A stretch of DNA of 64,000 nt, from contig QCIF01000002.1 of the NCBI GenBank assembly GCA_003216835.1, forward strand, positions 62,001-126,000, written 5' to 3'. The DNA comes from Prochlorococcus sp. AG-402-K10. Its GTDB lineage: Bacteria > Cyanobacteriota > Cyanobacteriia > PCC-6307 > Cyanobiaceae. The notes beneath the pieces were generated by a model, which did no database searches, was not told the DNA's origin, and saw only the letters and a program-made list of their open reading frames with translations. Position numbers and translations under genes: made by a program. This document shows, piece by piece, positions 37,813-48,145 of this stretch. Within the stretch, counting starts at the first letter, position 1; each line of letters begins with the position of its first letter.

Positions 37813-38811
37813 ATGGAAGTAAATCCAATACTACAGAATGTATTAGCACCACCAGTACTTTTCTTTTTAATTGGAGCAATTGCTGTATTTTTTAAATCTG
37901 ATTTAGAAATACCTGCTCCATTACCAAAACTATTTTCTTTATATCTGCTCTTAGCAATTGGATTTAGGGGAGGAATTGAAATTCAAAAAAGTGGTTTCAC
38001 CGATCAGGTTCTACCTACTTTAAGTGCTGCAATATTAATGTCTCTAATAATTCCATTAATTGGATTTGTAATATTGAGGTATAAGTTTAATGTTTTCAAC
38101 TCTGCTGCGATTGCAGCTGCTTACGGTTCTATTAGTGCGGTCACATTCATATCCGCGGAAAGTTTTTTAGACAGTCAAAGCATAGATTTTGATGGATTTA
38201 TGGTTGGAGCTTTAGCTTTGATGGAGTCTCCAGCAATTATCGTTGGCTTGTTACTTGTGAAATTCGCAGCCCCAAAGAATAGACCTAACTCAAGAAAAAT
38301 GCACCTTAGTGCAATATTGCATGAGTCTATTTTAAATGGATCAGTTTATTTATTACTTTCTAGTCTAATAATAGGATTTCTAATCGCTTCAACTAATCCA
38401 GCAGGCATTGAAAAAATGGAGCCTTTCACTAAAGATTTATTCTATGGTGCTGAATGTTTTTTTCTATTAGATATGGGCATAGTTGCAGCTCAAAGATTGC
38501 CTAGTCTAAAAAAAGCCGGTTCATTTCTAATCGCTTTTGCAATTTTCATGCCAATATTTAATTCTTTAATAGGAGTGTTTGTTGCAAAAGTATTAACTCT
38601 AGGACCTGGAAATGCACTACTATTTGTGGTTTTATGTGCTAGTGCATCGTATTTAGCAGTACCTGCAGCTATGAGGATGACAGTGCCAGAAGCAAAGTCC
38701 AGTTACTATATTTCTACAACATTAGGTTTGACTTTTCCATTCAATATCGTTCTTGGAATACCCATATATATGAGTTTAGTAAATAAAGTTATTCCACTTT
38801 CTCCACTATAA
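37813..38811 (+). CDS. sbtA: Sodium-dependent bicarbonate transporter SbtA-like
   Basis: 332 residues with about ten membrane helices. It contains LLAIGFRGGIEIQKSG near the first repeat, AYGSISAVTFISAESFLDSQ, and the second-repeat ASASYLAVPAAMRMTVPEA. This is the SbtA (formerly DUF897) family, high-affinity Na+/HCO3- symporters. Length is somewhat shorter than the freshwater protein (about 370), with a reduced cytosolic loop. The next gene encodes its PII-like partner SbtB, 2 bp downstream. Confidence 0.88.
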   Translation: MEVNPILQNVLAPPVLFFLIGAIAVFFKSDLEIPAPLPKLFSLYLLLAIGFRGGIEIQKSGFTDQVLPTLSAAILMSLIIPLIGFVILRYKFNVFNSAAIAAAYGSISAVTFISAESFLDSQSIDFDGFMVGALALMESPAIIVGLLLVKFAAPKNRPNSRKMHLSAILHESILNGSVYLLLSSLIIGFLIASTNPAGIEKMEPFTKDLFYGAECFFLLDMGIVAAQRLPSLKKAGSFLIAFAIFMPIFNSLIGVFVAKVLTLGPGNALLFVVLCASASYLAVPAAMRMTVPEAKSSYYISTTLGLTFPFNIVLGIPIYMSLVNKVIPLSPL

Positions 38812-38813
38812 AA

Positions 38814-39095
38814 ATGAAAAGATTAGATTTAATATTCAGTGAAAGAGAACTAGATGCAATTCTTAAAACATTAGAAAAGGCTAATGTTCCTGGATATACC
38901 GTAATGAAACATGCTACTGGGAGAGGTCCAGAAAGAGTGGTTACTGAAGATATGGAGTTTACAGGCTTAGGATCAAATGCACATGTTATAGTTTTTTGCG
39001 AGCAAGAATTAATTGATCAAATGAGAGAAGATATTAAGGCAGAGCTGAGTTACTATGGCGGGGTAGCTTATATTTCAGAAGCAATTCCTCTTTGA
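38814..39095 (+). CDS. sbtB: PII-like SbtB carbon-sensing protein (no R-loop)
   Basis: 93 residues with the ferredoxin-like PII fold. It starts MKRLDLIFSERELDAI, has a T-loop region around GRGPERVVTEDMEF, and ends AYISEAIPL. It lacks the C-terminal R-loop Cys pair (CGPEGC-type) seen in Synechocystis SbtB, so redox-controlled nucleotide hydrolysis seems absent. SbtB binds cAMP/ADP/ATP and the SbtA cytoplasmic face to inhibit bicarbonate uptake. Translational coupling with sbtA is likely. Confidence 0.85.
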   Translation: MKRLDLIFSERELDAILKTLEKANVPGYTVMKHATGRGPERVVTEDMEFTGLGSNAHVIVFCEQELIDQMREDIKAELSYYGGVAYISEAIPL

Positions 39096-39107
39096 ATATC
39101 TATTCTC

Positions 39108-40064
39108 TTAAGAGTGAATCCAATCTACCCGTATATTTTTTCTACTATTTAAGTATCGATCTATTGACATCGCAGCGATACATCCGTCAGATGCTGCGAC
39201 TACTGCTTGCTTAAATGGTGTATTTCTTATATCTCCAATAGCCCATACTCCATCTGAATTTGTGGACATAAAATCATCGACAATTACGCCTCCATCTTCT
39301 TTCAAGGCAATCTGATCACCTAAGAAATCAGTAATTGGCTTTGAACCACTCATATAAACGAAAACTCCATCTAAATTAAGATTAATAGGATTTTCATCCT
39401 GTTTATTTTTTACAATTACGCCATTAACGCCCATTTCATCTCCCAATATTTCCAATAATCTTGTTCTACTCCAATGCTTAATATTTGCATTATCCATCAA
39501 TTCCATAGCCTCCTCATTGTCAGACTTTGGATCACTTGAAGTAATCCAATGAACAGTTGAAGCAAATTTAGTAAGAACAGTAGCCTCCTCTATTGCCTCT
39601 TTATTTACTCCAATTACAGCCACTTCCCTATTTTTATAAAAAGCTCCATCACATGTAGCGCAGTAACTTACCCCCTTACCAAGAAAATCTGCTTCTCCTT
39701 TAAATGATGCAGGCCTACCCATAGCTCCACTTGCTAGCACAAGCGCCTTAGCCTTAAAAGTACCTTCAGGTGTATAGACTGTTTTCCACTCTTCAGAGAC
39801 ATCTATCCCAAAAACTTGAGCTCTTCTGTAGTCTGTACCATATTGAACAGCTTGTTCTCTCATTAATGTAAGTAATTTTTCCCCACTAATATCAACAGGA
39901 ACACCTGGATAATTTGCTATTTGATGAGTTATTGCTAAGGCCCCAACAGAGGGATTTTTATCTAAAATTACCGTCTTTAAATTAGAACGAGAGGTATAAA
40001 GAGCACAAGTACATCCTGCCGGACCGCCACCGATAATAACAACATCTGACTCGATAATTTCCAA
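39108..40064 (-). CDS. Thioredoxin-reductase-like flavoprotein without NADPH motifs (DDOR-like)
   Basis: 318 residues. FAD-binding IGGGPAGCTCALYTSR (11-26), redox-active disulfide CATCDG (Cys135/Cys138) and the C-terminal FAD motif GVWAIGDIR (272-280) match thioredoxin reductases. The NADPH-binding GGGDSA is IGVNKEA (151-157), and the HRR phosphate-binding motif is replaced by SSDPKSD. NADPH use therefore looks lost. This fits the diflavin-linked disulfide oxidoreductases (DDOR) described in cyanobacteria, in which a second FAD occupies the NADPH site. This is an inference from motif loss. Divergent from the 105-residue coiled-coil gene. Confidence 0.8.
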   Translation of the reverse strand: MEIIESDVVIIGGGPAGCTCALYTSRSNLKTVILDKNPSVGALAITHQIANYPGVPVDISGEKLLTLMREQAVQYGTDYRRAQVFGIDVSEEWKTVYTPEGTFKAKALVLASGAMGRPASFKGEADFLGKGVSYCATCDGAFYKNREVAVIGVNKEAIEEATVLTKFASTVHWITSSDPKSDNEEAMELMDNANIKHWSRTRLLEILGDEMGVNGVIVKNKQDENPINLNLDGVFVYMSGSKPITDFLGDQIALKEDGGVIVDDFMSTNSDGVWAIGDIRNTPFKQAVVAASDGCIAAMSIDRYLNSRKNIRVDWIHS

Positions 40065-40312
40065 TTTTTTAAAACTCCTTTTATTAAGTAATTAGATGAG
40101 TTTTTGGTTAGAAGATAAAATTGATTAAAAATACTAACCTTTGTATAGATATAAGTTAAGAGAAAAAAAATAAAAAAGCATAATATAGAAACAAACTTAC
40201 ATAGGAACAATAAAAAATCAGTTTTAAAATGATCAGTGACCTGAATTGTACTTAATTGATCTATTATTAAATAATATTTTGAATTTACTTTAAAAAGGCC
40301 TCTATATTTTTT

Positions 40313-40630
40313 ATGACCAATTCTGATTATCTTTTAAAAGCTGCTATCAAAAAAATAACAGAAAAATTAAACGAGGCTTTAGTTGGGAAAATTGAGGAAG
40401 CAACAAATGTTGCACAAGATGCACCAGAAATAATTAAAAAAGAATTTGAGACTCTAAAAGAATCAATCATTGAAGAAGCTGCAAGAATGAAATATGAAAT
40501 GAGTACTAAAGAAAATAATCAGACCTCCAAAACGAATCAAGATCCTACAATCAAAAACGCTCTAAAAGAAATAGAAGAAATTAACGAAGGCATAGAAAGA
40601 TTAAATAAAATCCTTAACAAGTTAAATTAA
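40313..40630 (+). CDS. 105-residue helical/coiled-coil protein, unknown function
   Basis: A highly charged protein with LLKAAIKKITEKLNEALVGK at the N-terminus, a long amphipathic helix, a Ser/Thr/Asn linker (about 62-75) and a C-terminal heptad-like NALKEIEEINEGIERLNKIL. No membrane segment, no cysteines. Its stop TAA overlaps the A of the next gene's ATG by one base, implying translational coupling with the ABC1 kinase. I do not recognise a family. Confidence 0.65.
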   Translation: MTNSDYLLKAAIKKITEKLNEALVGKIEEATNVAQDAPEIIKKEFETLKESIIEEAARMKYEMSTKENNQTSKTNQDPTIKNALKEIEEINEGIERLNKILNKLN

Positions 40631-42297
40631 TGAGAAATAATTATTTTGGAAATCGAATCAAAAAGTTTAAGAGAGGTTGTCTGATATGGAAAACACTTTT
40701 TTTACTATTGTTCAGTTTATGGTTAGACAATATAATTTTCACATTTCTCAGGACTAATAATGATATAAAAAATAAGATTCAAATAAAACGGGCTAAATGG
40801 CTTACTCATGAATTAATTAAACTTGGTTCTGCCTTCATTAAAATCGGACAATTATTGTCTGCCAGACCTGATTTAATTCCTAATACATGGATAAAAGAAT
40901 TATCGAGATTACAGGATCAAGTTCCTCCATTTCCATTTAAAAAAGTTGAAAGAACGATTATACAAGAATTAGGACCAAAGTACTCTGACATAGATCAAAT
41001 AATATATGATCCAGTAGGTTCAGCTTCATTAGCTCAGGTTCATAGAGGAAAGTTAAAGAATGGCAAAGAAGTAGTATTTAAAGTTCAAAGACCTAACTTA
41101 AAAGATTTATTCATTATAGATCTAGATATATTGCAACAGATTGCTGCTTTATTACAACGGAATAAGAATTGGAGTCGAGGAAGAAATTGGGTTGCAATTG
41201 CAAAAGAGTGTAGAAAAGTTCTTATGAAAGAACTGGATTTCAATTGTGAAGCTCAATATGCAGCAAGATTTAGACAGCAATTTCTTGATGATGAGAATAT
41301 AGAAGTTCCTGAAGTAATATGGGACATGAGTAGTGAAAAGGTTCTTTGTTTAAGTTATCTGGAAGGTACTAAAATAAGCGATTTAACAAAATTACAATCT
41401 CAAAATATTGACTTGCCAAAAATTGCAGAAATAGGAGCAATAAGTTACTTAAAACAGCTTGTGAATTATGGGTTTTTCCATGCAGATCCTCATCCAGGTA
41501 ATTTAGCAGTCTCTAATAAAGGTAAATTAATCTTTTATGATTTTGGAATGATGGGCAATATTTCCAATAATCTACAAAGCAGGTTAGGAGATATGGTCAG
41601 GGCTGCTGCTTTCAGAGATGCAGCATCACTTGTCAGTCATCTACAACAAGCTGGCTTAATTTCAAAAGATATAGATATAGGTCCTGTCAGAAGACTAGTT
41701 AGATTAATGCTAAAAGAAGCCTTAACTCCACCATTTAGTCCAAATATTATTGAAAAGCTATCAGGAGATTTATATGAACTTGTTTATGAAACACCATTTC
41801 AGCTACCAGTAGATTTAATATTTGTTATGAGAGCATTGTCAACTTTTGAAGGTGTTGGCAAAATGTTAGATCCAGGGTTTAATCTTGTATCAGTTACAAA
41901 GCCTTATTTAATAGCACTTATGACTTCAAATAATCAAACTCCAAACGATTTAATTAACCAATTTGGAAGGCAAGTAGGTGAAATAGGCTCTAAAGCGGTA
42001 GGTATACCAAAAAGAATAGATGAAAGTTTAGAACGATTAGAGCAAGGAGATTTACAACTACAAATACGAATGGGTGAATCTGACAGACAATTTAAGAAAA
42101 TGTTTACTGCTCAGAAAACATTAGGCCATTCAATTCTCATAGGGAGCTTATCAATAGCATCGGCTTTACTTGTAACTAATAAACAAAATAACTTTGCATT
42201 ATTACCATTATTCTTTGCTATACCAATTATTATTGATTGGATACAATGTCAATTAAGTATGAGGAAAGGATCACGCTTAGAAAATCTTAAGCACTAA
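40630..42297 (+). CDS. ABC1/UbiB-family atypical protein kinase
   Basis: 555 residues. The diagnostic KxGQ motif is FIKIGQLLSARPDLIP, the Ala-rich loop is PVGSASLAQVHRGKL, the VAIK-like Lys is in VVFKVQRP, the catalytic region is FFHADPHPGNLAV, and the metal-binding DFG is FYDFGMMG. Two C-terminal hydrophobic spans (about 500-535) suggest membrane association. ABC1 kinases support quinone, tocopherol and carotenoid metabolism in plastids and cyanobacteria. Its partner may be the helical protein encoded upstream. Confidence 0.9.
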   Translation: MRNNYFGNRIKKFKRGCLIWKTLFLLLFSLWLDNIIFTFLRTNNDIKNKIQIKRAKWLTHELIKLGSAFIKIGQLLSARPDLIPNTWIKELSRLQDQVPPFPFKKVERTIIQELGPKYSDIDQIIYDPVGSASLAQVHRGKLKNGKEVVFKVQRPNLKDLFIIDLDILQQIAALLQRNKNWSRGRNWVAIAKECRKVLMKELDFNCEAQYAARFRQQFLDDENIEVPEVIWDMSSEKVLCLSYLEGTKISDLTKLQSQNIDLPKIAEIGAISYLKQLVNYGFFHADPHPGNLAVSNKGKLIFYDFGMMGNISNNLQSRLGDMVRAAAFRDAASLVSHLQQAGLISKDIDIGPVRRLVRLMLKEALTPPFSPNIIEKLSGDLYELVYETPFQLPVDLIFVMRALSTFEGVGKMLDPGFNLVSVTKPYLIALMTSNNQTPNDLINQFGRQVGEIGSKAVGIPKRIDESLERLEQGDLQLQIRMGESDRQFKKMFTAQKTLGHSILIGSLSIASALLVTNKQNNFALLPLFFAIPIIIDWIQCQLSMRKGSRLENLKH

Positions 42298-42302
42298 ACA
42301 CA

Positions 42303-43598
<1,296 letters not shown>

Positions 43599-43838
43599 TT
43601 AATTATTACTATTTAAATCCTATAAATAGCTGAACTATTTGGCTAATATCTGAAATATATATAAGTTAATAAAATATTTTTTTTTGATTTCAAAACAAGG
43701 TTTGAATTTTATATGCAAATACTTTTAAAAAATCTAAAAATCTCTTTTTAATGAAATTTTTTAAGATTTCATCTTATAATTTGAAAAATTTTGAATGATC
43801 ATTAAGAATAATCTGAATTAAGATAAGGATAAATGATC

Positions 43839-43859
43839 AACTATAACTTTTTTATAGTT
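43839..43859 (+). promoter_or_regulatory. Hairpin directly before the clpB2 start codon
   Basis: AACTATA (43839-43845) and TATAGTT (43853-43859) can form a 7-bp A/U stem with a 7-base loop, ending 1 base before ATG 43861. An AAGGAT ribosome-binding-like element lies at 43825-43830, too far upstream unless the hairpin folds. It also precedes an 18-codon overlapping frame (43833-43889). Confidence 0.35.
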
Positions 43860-43860
43860 T

Positions 43861-46605
43861 ATGAGAGAAACTCTTACATCGAATCCTGAACTTTTTAGTG
43901 ATATAAGTTGGAATCTTCTTCTGCAAGGGGAAGAAACTGCAAAAAAATGGGATCACAGCGAATTTAATATTGAGCACATTATTCATACATTGTTTACATC
44001 AAGTGAATTTTTTGCATTCATTGAAAAATTATCAATAGATCAAGATACAGTTTTAGACATAACAGAGGATTTTCTAGAAGCAAATCCAATAAACGAGTCA
44101 GATATTTTTACGATTGGAGAAGATTTAGAACTTTTATTAGATAATGCAAATCAAATAAAAATTCAATGGGGATCAAAGTTAATAGAAATTCCGCATTTAT
44201 TAATTGCTCTAGGTAGAGATTTAAGGATAGGTAATTACGCATTCCAAGAGGGTAATCTTTCAGTAGAGAAGTTAGAAGAAGAATTAAAGTTTTTTCCAAA
44301 TATAAATCAACCAAAAAGTTACATTGAATATAAAAAAGGAGATAAAATAAATAACCAACCCACCTTAGAATCTCCTAAAGAAAATTTATTAAAGGAAGAA
44401 AAAGCTATTGTTCCCGCCGCAACAAATAAAATTACTATTGATAGCAAAAAACAAGTGGAGGAGGATGTTCTTCTACTTTATGGGAATGATTTAACCGCAT
44501 CAGCTCAACAAGGCTTATTGGATCCTGTTGTGGGAAGAGAAAATGAAATAAATAATCTAATGAGAATTCTATCTCGAAGAAGCAAAAATAATCCTATCCT
44601 TATTGGCAATCCTGGGGTTGGTAAAACCTCAATTGCTAAATTACTTGCTCAATTAATTATTGAAGAAAACGTTCCTGATTCTTTGAAAAATTTTAAAATT
44701 ATTTCTCTTGACTTAGGTGCAATTGTATCAGGAACAAAATTCAGAGGTCAGCTTGAAGAAAGGCTTAGTTTAATACTTGAAGAACTTAAAAATTCAGATC
44801 AAGGGATGATTTTATTTATTGATGAAATTCATTCAATAATCAGTTCCGACAGATCTACTGCTGATATAGGAAATATTTTAAAACCTTTTTTGGCTGAGGG
44901 AGAGCTTAGGTGTATTGGCACTACCACTCCTGAAAAATACCGAGAAAGTATCGAAAAAGACCAAGCATTAAATAATTGTTTTCAAAAAATAGTAGTAAAT
45001 GAACCCTCAGTCGAATTAACTGCAAATATCCTACAAGGTATTAAAAAGAAGTACGAATTACATCATGGTATAAGAATCTCTAAAGAAGCAGTTAATTGTT
45101 CTGCAAAACTTGCGGATAGATATATTAGCGATAAATGTCTTCCAGACAAAGCTATAGATTTAATTGATGAAGCAGCAGCTCAATTAAAAATAGAATCTAA
45201 TATTAAACCTCAAAAAATTATCCTACAAGAAAGCAAAATTAATTCGATTGAACAAAAATTAAACAATTTACTAATTGAAAATTTTGAAGAGAAAGAAAGA
45301 TTATTGGATACAAAAAAAATCTATGAGAATAAATTGAACGACCTTTCTGATGATTGGAATAATTTACGTTTAAAGATGGAACAATTATCATTTTTATTAC
45401 AAGAGGAAGATAGACTAATTGGCAAAATAGAAGAATTCAATCCAAATTTTGAAACTTCCAATAGCCTTGATGATATAGATAAGCTAGAAGAGGATTTGAA
45501 TGCAGTTGAAGCAGAAATTGAAGGCATTGAAGATAGCTTTAAAAAATTTAATCAGAAGAGGATTTTCCGGTTTAAATATCAAGTTGAGCCGGATGATATT
45601 GCTGATGTTATTTCAAAAATAACCGGGATTCCCATTTCCAAAGTAGTTTCTAATGATAGAAAGAAACTAATTAATTTAGAAATAGAATTAAGTGAAAAAG
45701 TTATTGGACAAGAAAAAGCAATACAAGCTGTTTCTGCTGCAATAAGAAGAGCAAGGGTTGGCATGAAAAATCCAAAAAGACCTGTTGGATCTTTTCTATT
45801 TATGGGTCCTACAGGTGTTGGCAAAACAGAACTAGCTAAGACTCTTGCATCTGCATTATTTGATGAAGAAGAAGCTTTAGTAAGATTAGATATGAGTGAA
45901 TATATGGAGAAAAATGCTGTAGCAAGACTTTTAGGAGCACCTCCAGGTTATGTGGGCTACGAAGAGGGAGGACAATTAACTGAAGCTGTAAGATTAAAAC
46001 CTTACTCTGTAATACTCCTTGATGAAATTGAAAAAGCAAATTCAGAAGTATTTAATATTCTATTGCAAGTTTTAGATGAAGGAAGATTAACTGATTCGCA
46101 AGGTAGAACAGTTGATTTTAAAAATACAGTTATCATTATGACCAGCAATTTGGCAGGGAAAATAATTTTGGAATATTCAAAAAATATTAGTCAAAACAAG
46201 CAAGCTCCAGAACTAAATAAACAATCTCTAGAAGATTCTATTAACAATTCATTGTCTTCTATGTTTAGACCAGAATTTTTAAACAGAATTGATGAAGTCG
46301 TACAATTTGAACCATTATCTGTTGATCAACTTAAGAAAATAATTATTCTTCAAATAGAAGATTTGAAGAGCCTACTTCTTGAACAAGGAATTCAAATTAA
46401 TATCGATAAAGAAGTTATTCATAAAATAGCTAATGATTCATACGAACCTGAATTTGGTGCAAGGCCACTTGGGAGAGAACTTAGAAGACAAATAGAAAAC
46501 CCTCTAGCTACAAAACTATTAGAGAAAGATTTTAAAAATAAAAAAAATATTACAATTAAAATTAGTCCTTCAAAAAAAGATGAGATTTTATTTAGACCTA
46601 GCTGA
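43861..46605 (+). CDS. clpB2: ClpB2, second ClpB-type chaperone, NBD1 lacking arginine fingers
   Basis: 914 residues. A divergent N-domain and linker (1-200) are followed by NBD1 with Walker A GNPGVGKT (249-256) and Walker B ILFIDEIH, a short middle coiled-coil (about 450-560), and NBD2 with GPTGVGKT (649-656), VILLDEIEKA and the arginine-finger region FRPEFLNRID. There is no ClpP-binding LGF loop, so ClpB rather than ClpC. The NBD1 ALERRFQ arginine-finger motif is ALNNCFQ (369-375), so NBD1 hydrolysis in trans is probably impaired. ClpB2 of freshwater cyanobacteria is described as essential but not a heat-shock disaggregase, which fits. Confidence 0.88.
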   Translation: MRETLTSNPELFSDISWNLLLQGEETAKKWDHSEFNIEHIIHTLFTSSEFFAFIEKLSIDQDTVLDITEDFLEANPINESDIFTIGEDLELLLDNANQIKIQWGSKLIEIPHLLIALGRDLRIGNYAFQEGNLSVEKLEEELKFFPNINQPKSYIEYKKGDKINNQPTLESPKENLLKEEKAIVPAATNKITIDSKKQVEEDVLLLYGNDLTASAQQGLLDPVVGRENEINNLMRILSRRSKNNPILIGNPGVGKTSIAKLLAQLIIEENVPDSLKNFKIISLDLGAIVSGTKFRGQLEERLSLILEELKNSDQGMILFIDEIHSIISSDRSTADIGNILKPFLAEGELRCIGTTTPEKYRESIEKDQALNNCFQKIVVNEPSVELTANILQGIKKKYELHHGIRISKEAVNCSAKLADRYISDKCLPDKAIDLIDEAAAQLKIESNIKPQKIILQESKINSIEQKLNNLLIENFEEKERLLDTKKIYENKLNDLSDDWNNLRLKMEQLSFLLQEEDRLIGKIEEFNPNFETSNSLDDIDKLEEDLNAVEAEIEGIEDSFKKFNQKRIFRFKYQVEPDDIADVISKITGIPISKVVSNDRKKLINLEIELSEKVIGQEKAIQAVSAAIRRARVGMKNPKRPVGSFLFMGPTGVGKTELAKTLASALFDEEEALVRLDMSEYMEKNAVARLLGAPPGYVGYEEGGQLTEAVRLKPYSVILLDEIEKANSEVFNILLQVLDEGRLTDSQGRTVDFKNTVIIMTSNLAGKIILEYSKNISQNKQAPELNKQSLEDSINNSLSSMFRPEFLNRIDEVVQFEPLSVDQLKKIIILQIEDLKSLLLEQGIQINIDKEVIHKIANDSYEPEFGARPLGRELRRQIENPLATKLLEKDFKNKKNITIKISPSKKDEILFRPS

Positions 46606-46664
46606 GTAGTAAATCGATAAGCTAAAATAAATATAAGCATAAAGCTTAATTGCAAAAAAATTTT

Positions 46665-46907
46665 GTGACAAATCCTACTACTAATCAAGAACCTCTTAAA
46701 AAAGAACCCTCTGAAATAGAAGAACCTAAGAAAAAGAAGAATTTTTTAAGAGCTACCTTCGACGAGTTAAAGCTTGTAGTGTGGCCGAACAAACAACAGC
46801 TATTCAGCGAATCTGTTGCGGTTATAATTATGGTATCCTTTTCAGCAGCTGCAATTGCAACTGTGAGTCGATTTTATGGATGGGCAGCATCACAAATTTT
46901 CCGTTAA
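46665..46907 (+). CDS. secE: Preprotein translocase subunit SecE
   Basis: 80 residues from GTG 46665 (TTG 46650 is an in-frame alternative). A charged N-terminus with KKKKNFLRATFDELKLVVWPNKQQ is the conserved SecE cytoplasmic helix, followed by one transmembrane span (about 53-75). SecE clamps SecY in the thylakoid and plasma membranes. secE-nusG-rplK-rplA-rplJ-rplL is the standard bacterial order. Confidence 0.92.
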   Translation: MTNPTTNQEPLKKEPSEIEEPKKKKNFLRATFDELKLVVWPNKQQLFSESVAVIIMVSFSAAAIATVSRFYGWAASQIFR

Positions 46908-46976
46908 ATTAATCCTTTTAATCTAAATTTTTTCAAGTTCTTCAAATGATCTTTATCCAGTTTCCAGAAAATAAAA

Positions 46977-47588
46977 ATGAGTAATGAATTAACGACTAAC
47001 CTTGGTTCTTCAAAAGCAAATACTAGTATTGCAAGATGGTATGCGGTCCAAGTTGCTTCAAGCTGTGAAAAGAAAGTCAAAGCAACTCTTGAACAGAGAT
47101 CCGTAACTTTAGGTGTTAATAACAGAATTATCGAAATTGAAATCCCTCAAACTCCTGGAATTAAGTTAAAAAAAGATGGCAGCAGACAAACTACTGAAGA
47201 AAAAGTTTTTCCTGGTTATGTCCTTGTCAGAATGATTTTAGATGAAGATACAATGATGGCTGTAAAAAGCACCCCCAATGTTATTAACTTTGTTGGTGCA
47301 GATGATGGAAGAGGAAGCGGAAGGACCCGAGGTCATATCAAACCTCGACCCTTATCTAGACAAGAAGTAAATAGAATATTTAAACGCGCTTCAGAGAAAA
47401 AGGCTGTTATAAAATTAGATATTGAGGAAAAAGATAGAATTATCGTAACTAGTGGTCCATTCAAGGATTTCCAAGGTGAAGTTATTGAAGTATCTGGTGA
47501 AAGAAATAAATTAAAAGCATTACTTTCAATATTTGGGCGCGAAACTCCTGTAGAATTAGAATTCTCCCAAATCAATAAACAAAATTAA
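46977..47588 (+). CDS. nusG: Transcription termination/antitermination factor NusG
   Basis: 203 residues. The N-terminal NGN domain has [16 protein letters not shown] and [13 protein letters not shown], followed by [12 protein letters not shown]. The C-terminal KOW domain has [20 protein letters not shown]. NusG links RNA polymerase to Rho or the ribosome. Located 69 bp after secE and before rplK, as expected. Confidence 0.96.
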   Translation: MSNELTTNLGSSKANTSIARWYAVQVASSCEKKVKATLEQRSVTLGVNNRIIEIEIPQTPGIKLKKDGSRQTTEEKVFPGYVLVRMILDEDTMMAVKSTPNVINFVGADDGRGSGRTRGHIKPRPLSRQEVNRIFKRASEKKAVIKLDIEEKDRIIVTSGPFKDFQGEVIEVSGERNKLKALLSIFGRETPVELEFSQINKQN

Positions 47589-47656
47589 TTCTTAATTATT
47601 TTTGTTTATCGAGTAAAATTATCATTTTAAACCTCAGTTTAAACTCACTAAATCTA

Positions 47657-48082
47657 ATGGCAAAAAAAATTGTTGCGGTTATTAAACTTGCTCTTCAAGC
47701 CGGCAAAGCAAACCCTGCTCCTCCAGTTGGACCAGCTTTAGGACAACATGGTGTGAATATCATGGCATTTTGCAAAGAATATAATGCAAGGACTCAAGAT
47801 AAAGCCGGTTTTGTAATTCCAGTTGAGATTTCAGTTTTTGAAGATAGAAGCTTTACCTTCATTACAAAAACACCTCCTGCTTCTGTCTTGATTACTAAGG
47901 CTGCGGGTATAGAGAAAGGAGCTGGTGAATCATCAAAAGGATCTGTTGGGAATATAAGTAAAGCTCAATTAGAAGAAATAGCCAAAACTAAGCTTCCTGA
48001 TTTAAACTGTACAAGTATTGAATCTGCAATGAAAGTAATTGAGGGAACAGCTCGTAATATGGGTGTCTCTATTACTGAATAA
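47657..48082 (+). CDS. rplK: Ribosomal protein L11
   Basis: 141 residues. [20 protein letters not shown] and [20 protein letters not shown] are the standard N-terminal signature, with the C-terminal rRNA-binding domain ending in [15 protein letters not shown]11 forms the GTPase-associated centre with 23S rRNA and the L10-L12 stalk encoded downstream. Confidence 0.97.
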   Translation: MAKKIVAVIKLALQAGKANPAPPVGPALGQHGVNIMAFCKEYNARTQDKAGFVIPVEISVFEDRSFTFITKTPPASVLITKAAGIEKGAGESSKGSVGNISKAQLEEIAKTKLPDLNCTSIESAMKVIEGTARNMGVSITE

Positions 48083-48104
48083 ATTCAAACCAAAATTGTT
48101 CACT

Positions 48105-48145
48105 TTATGGGGAGGTTAATGGCTAACCGATTGCACCCAAACTAA
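48105..48145 (+). promoter_or_regulatory. rplA leader hairpin and tiny frame
   Basis: GGTTA-ATGGC-TAACC (48114-48128) forms a 5-bp stem flanked by GGGG and CCC. A strong Shine-Dalgarno GGGGAGG precedes ATG 48119, which opens an 8-codon frame MANRLHPN ending 48145, two bases before the rplA ATG. It may be an L1-binding control site. Confidence 0.4.

Noticed and set aside
39977-40210. 77-codon minus frame at the start of the TrxR-like gene
   Set aside because: Overlaps the flavoprotein N-terminus in another frame; Leu/Phe/Ser-rich from AT bias.
44108-46688. Several minus-strand frames in clpB2
   Set aside because: All are antisense to the continuous ClpB2 frame.
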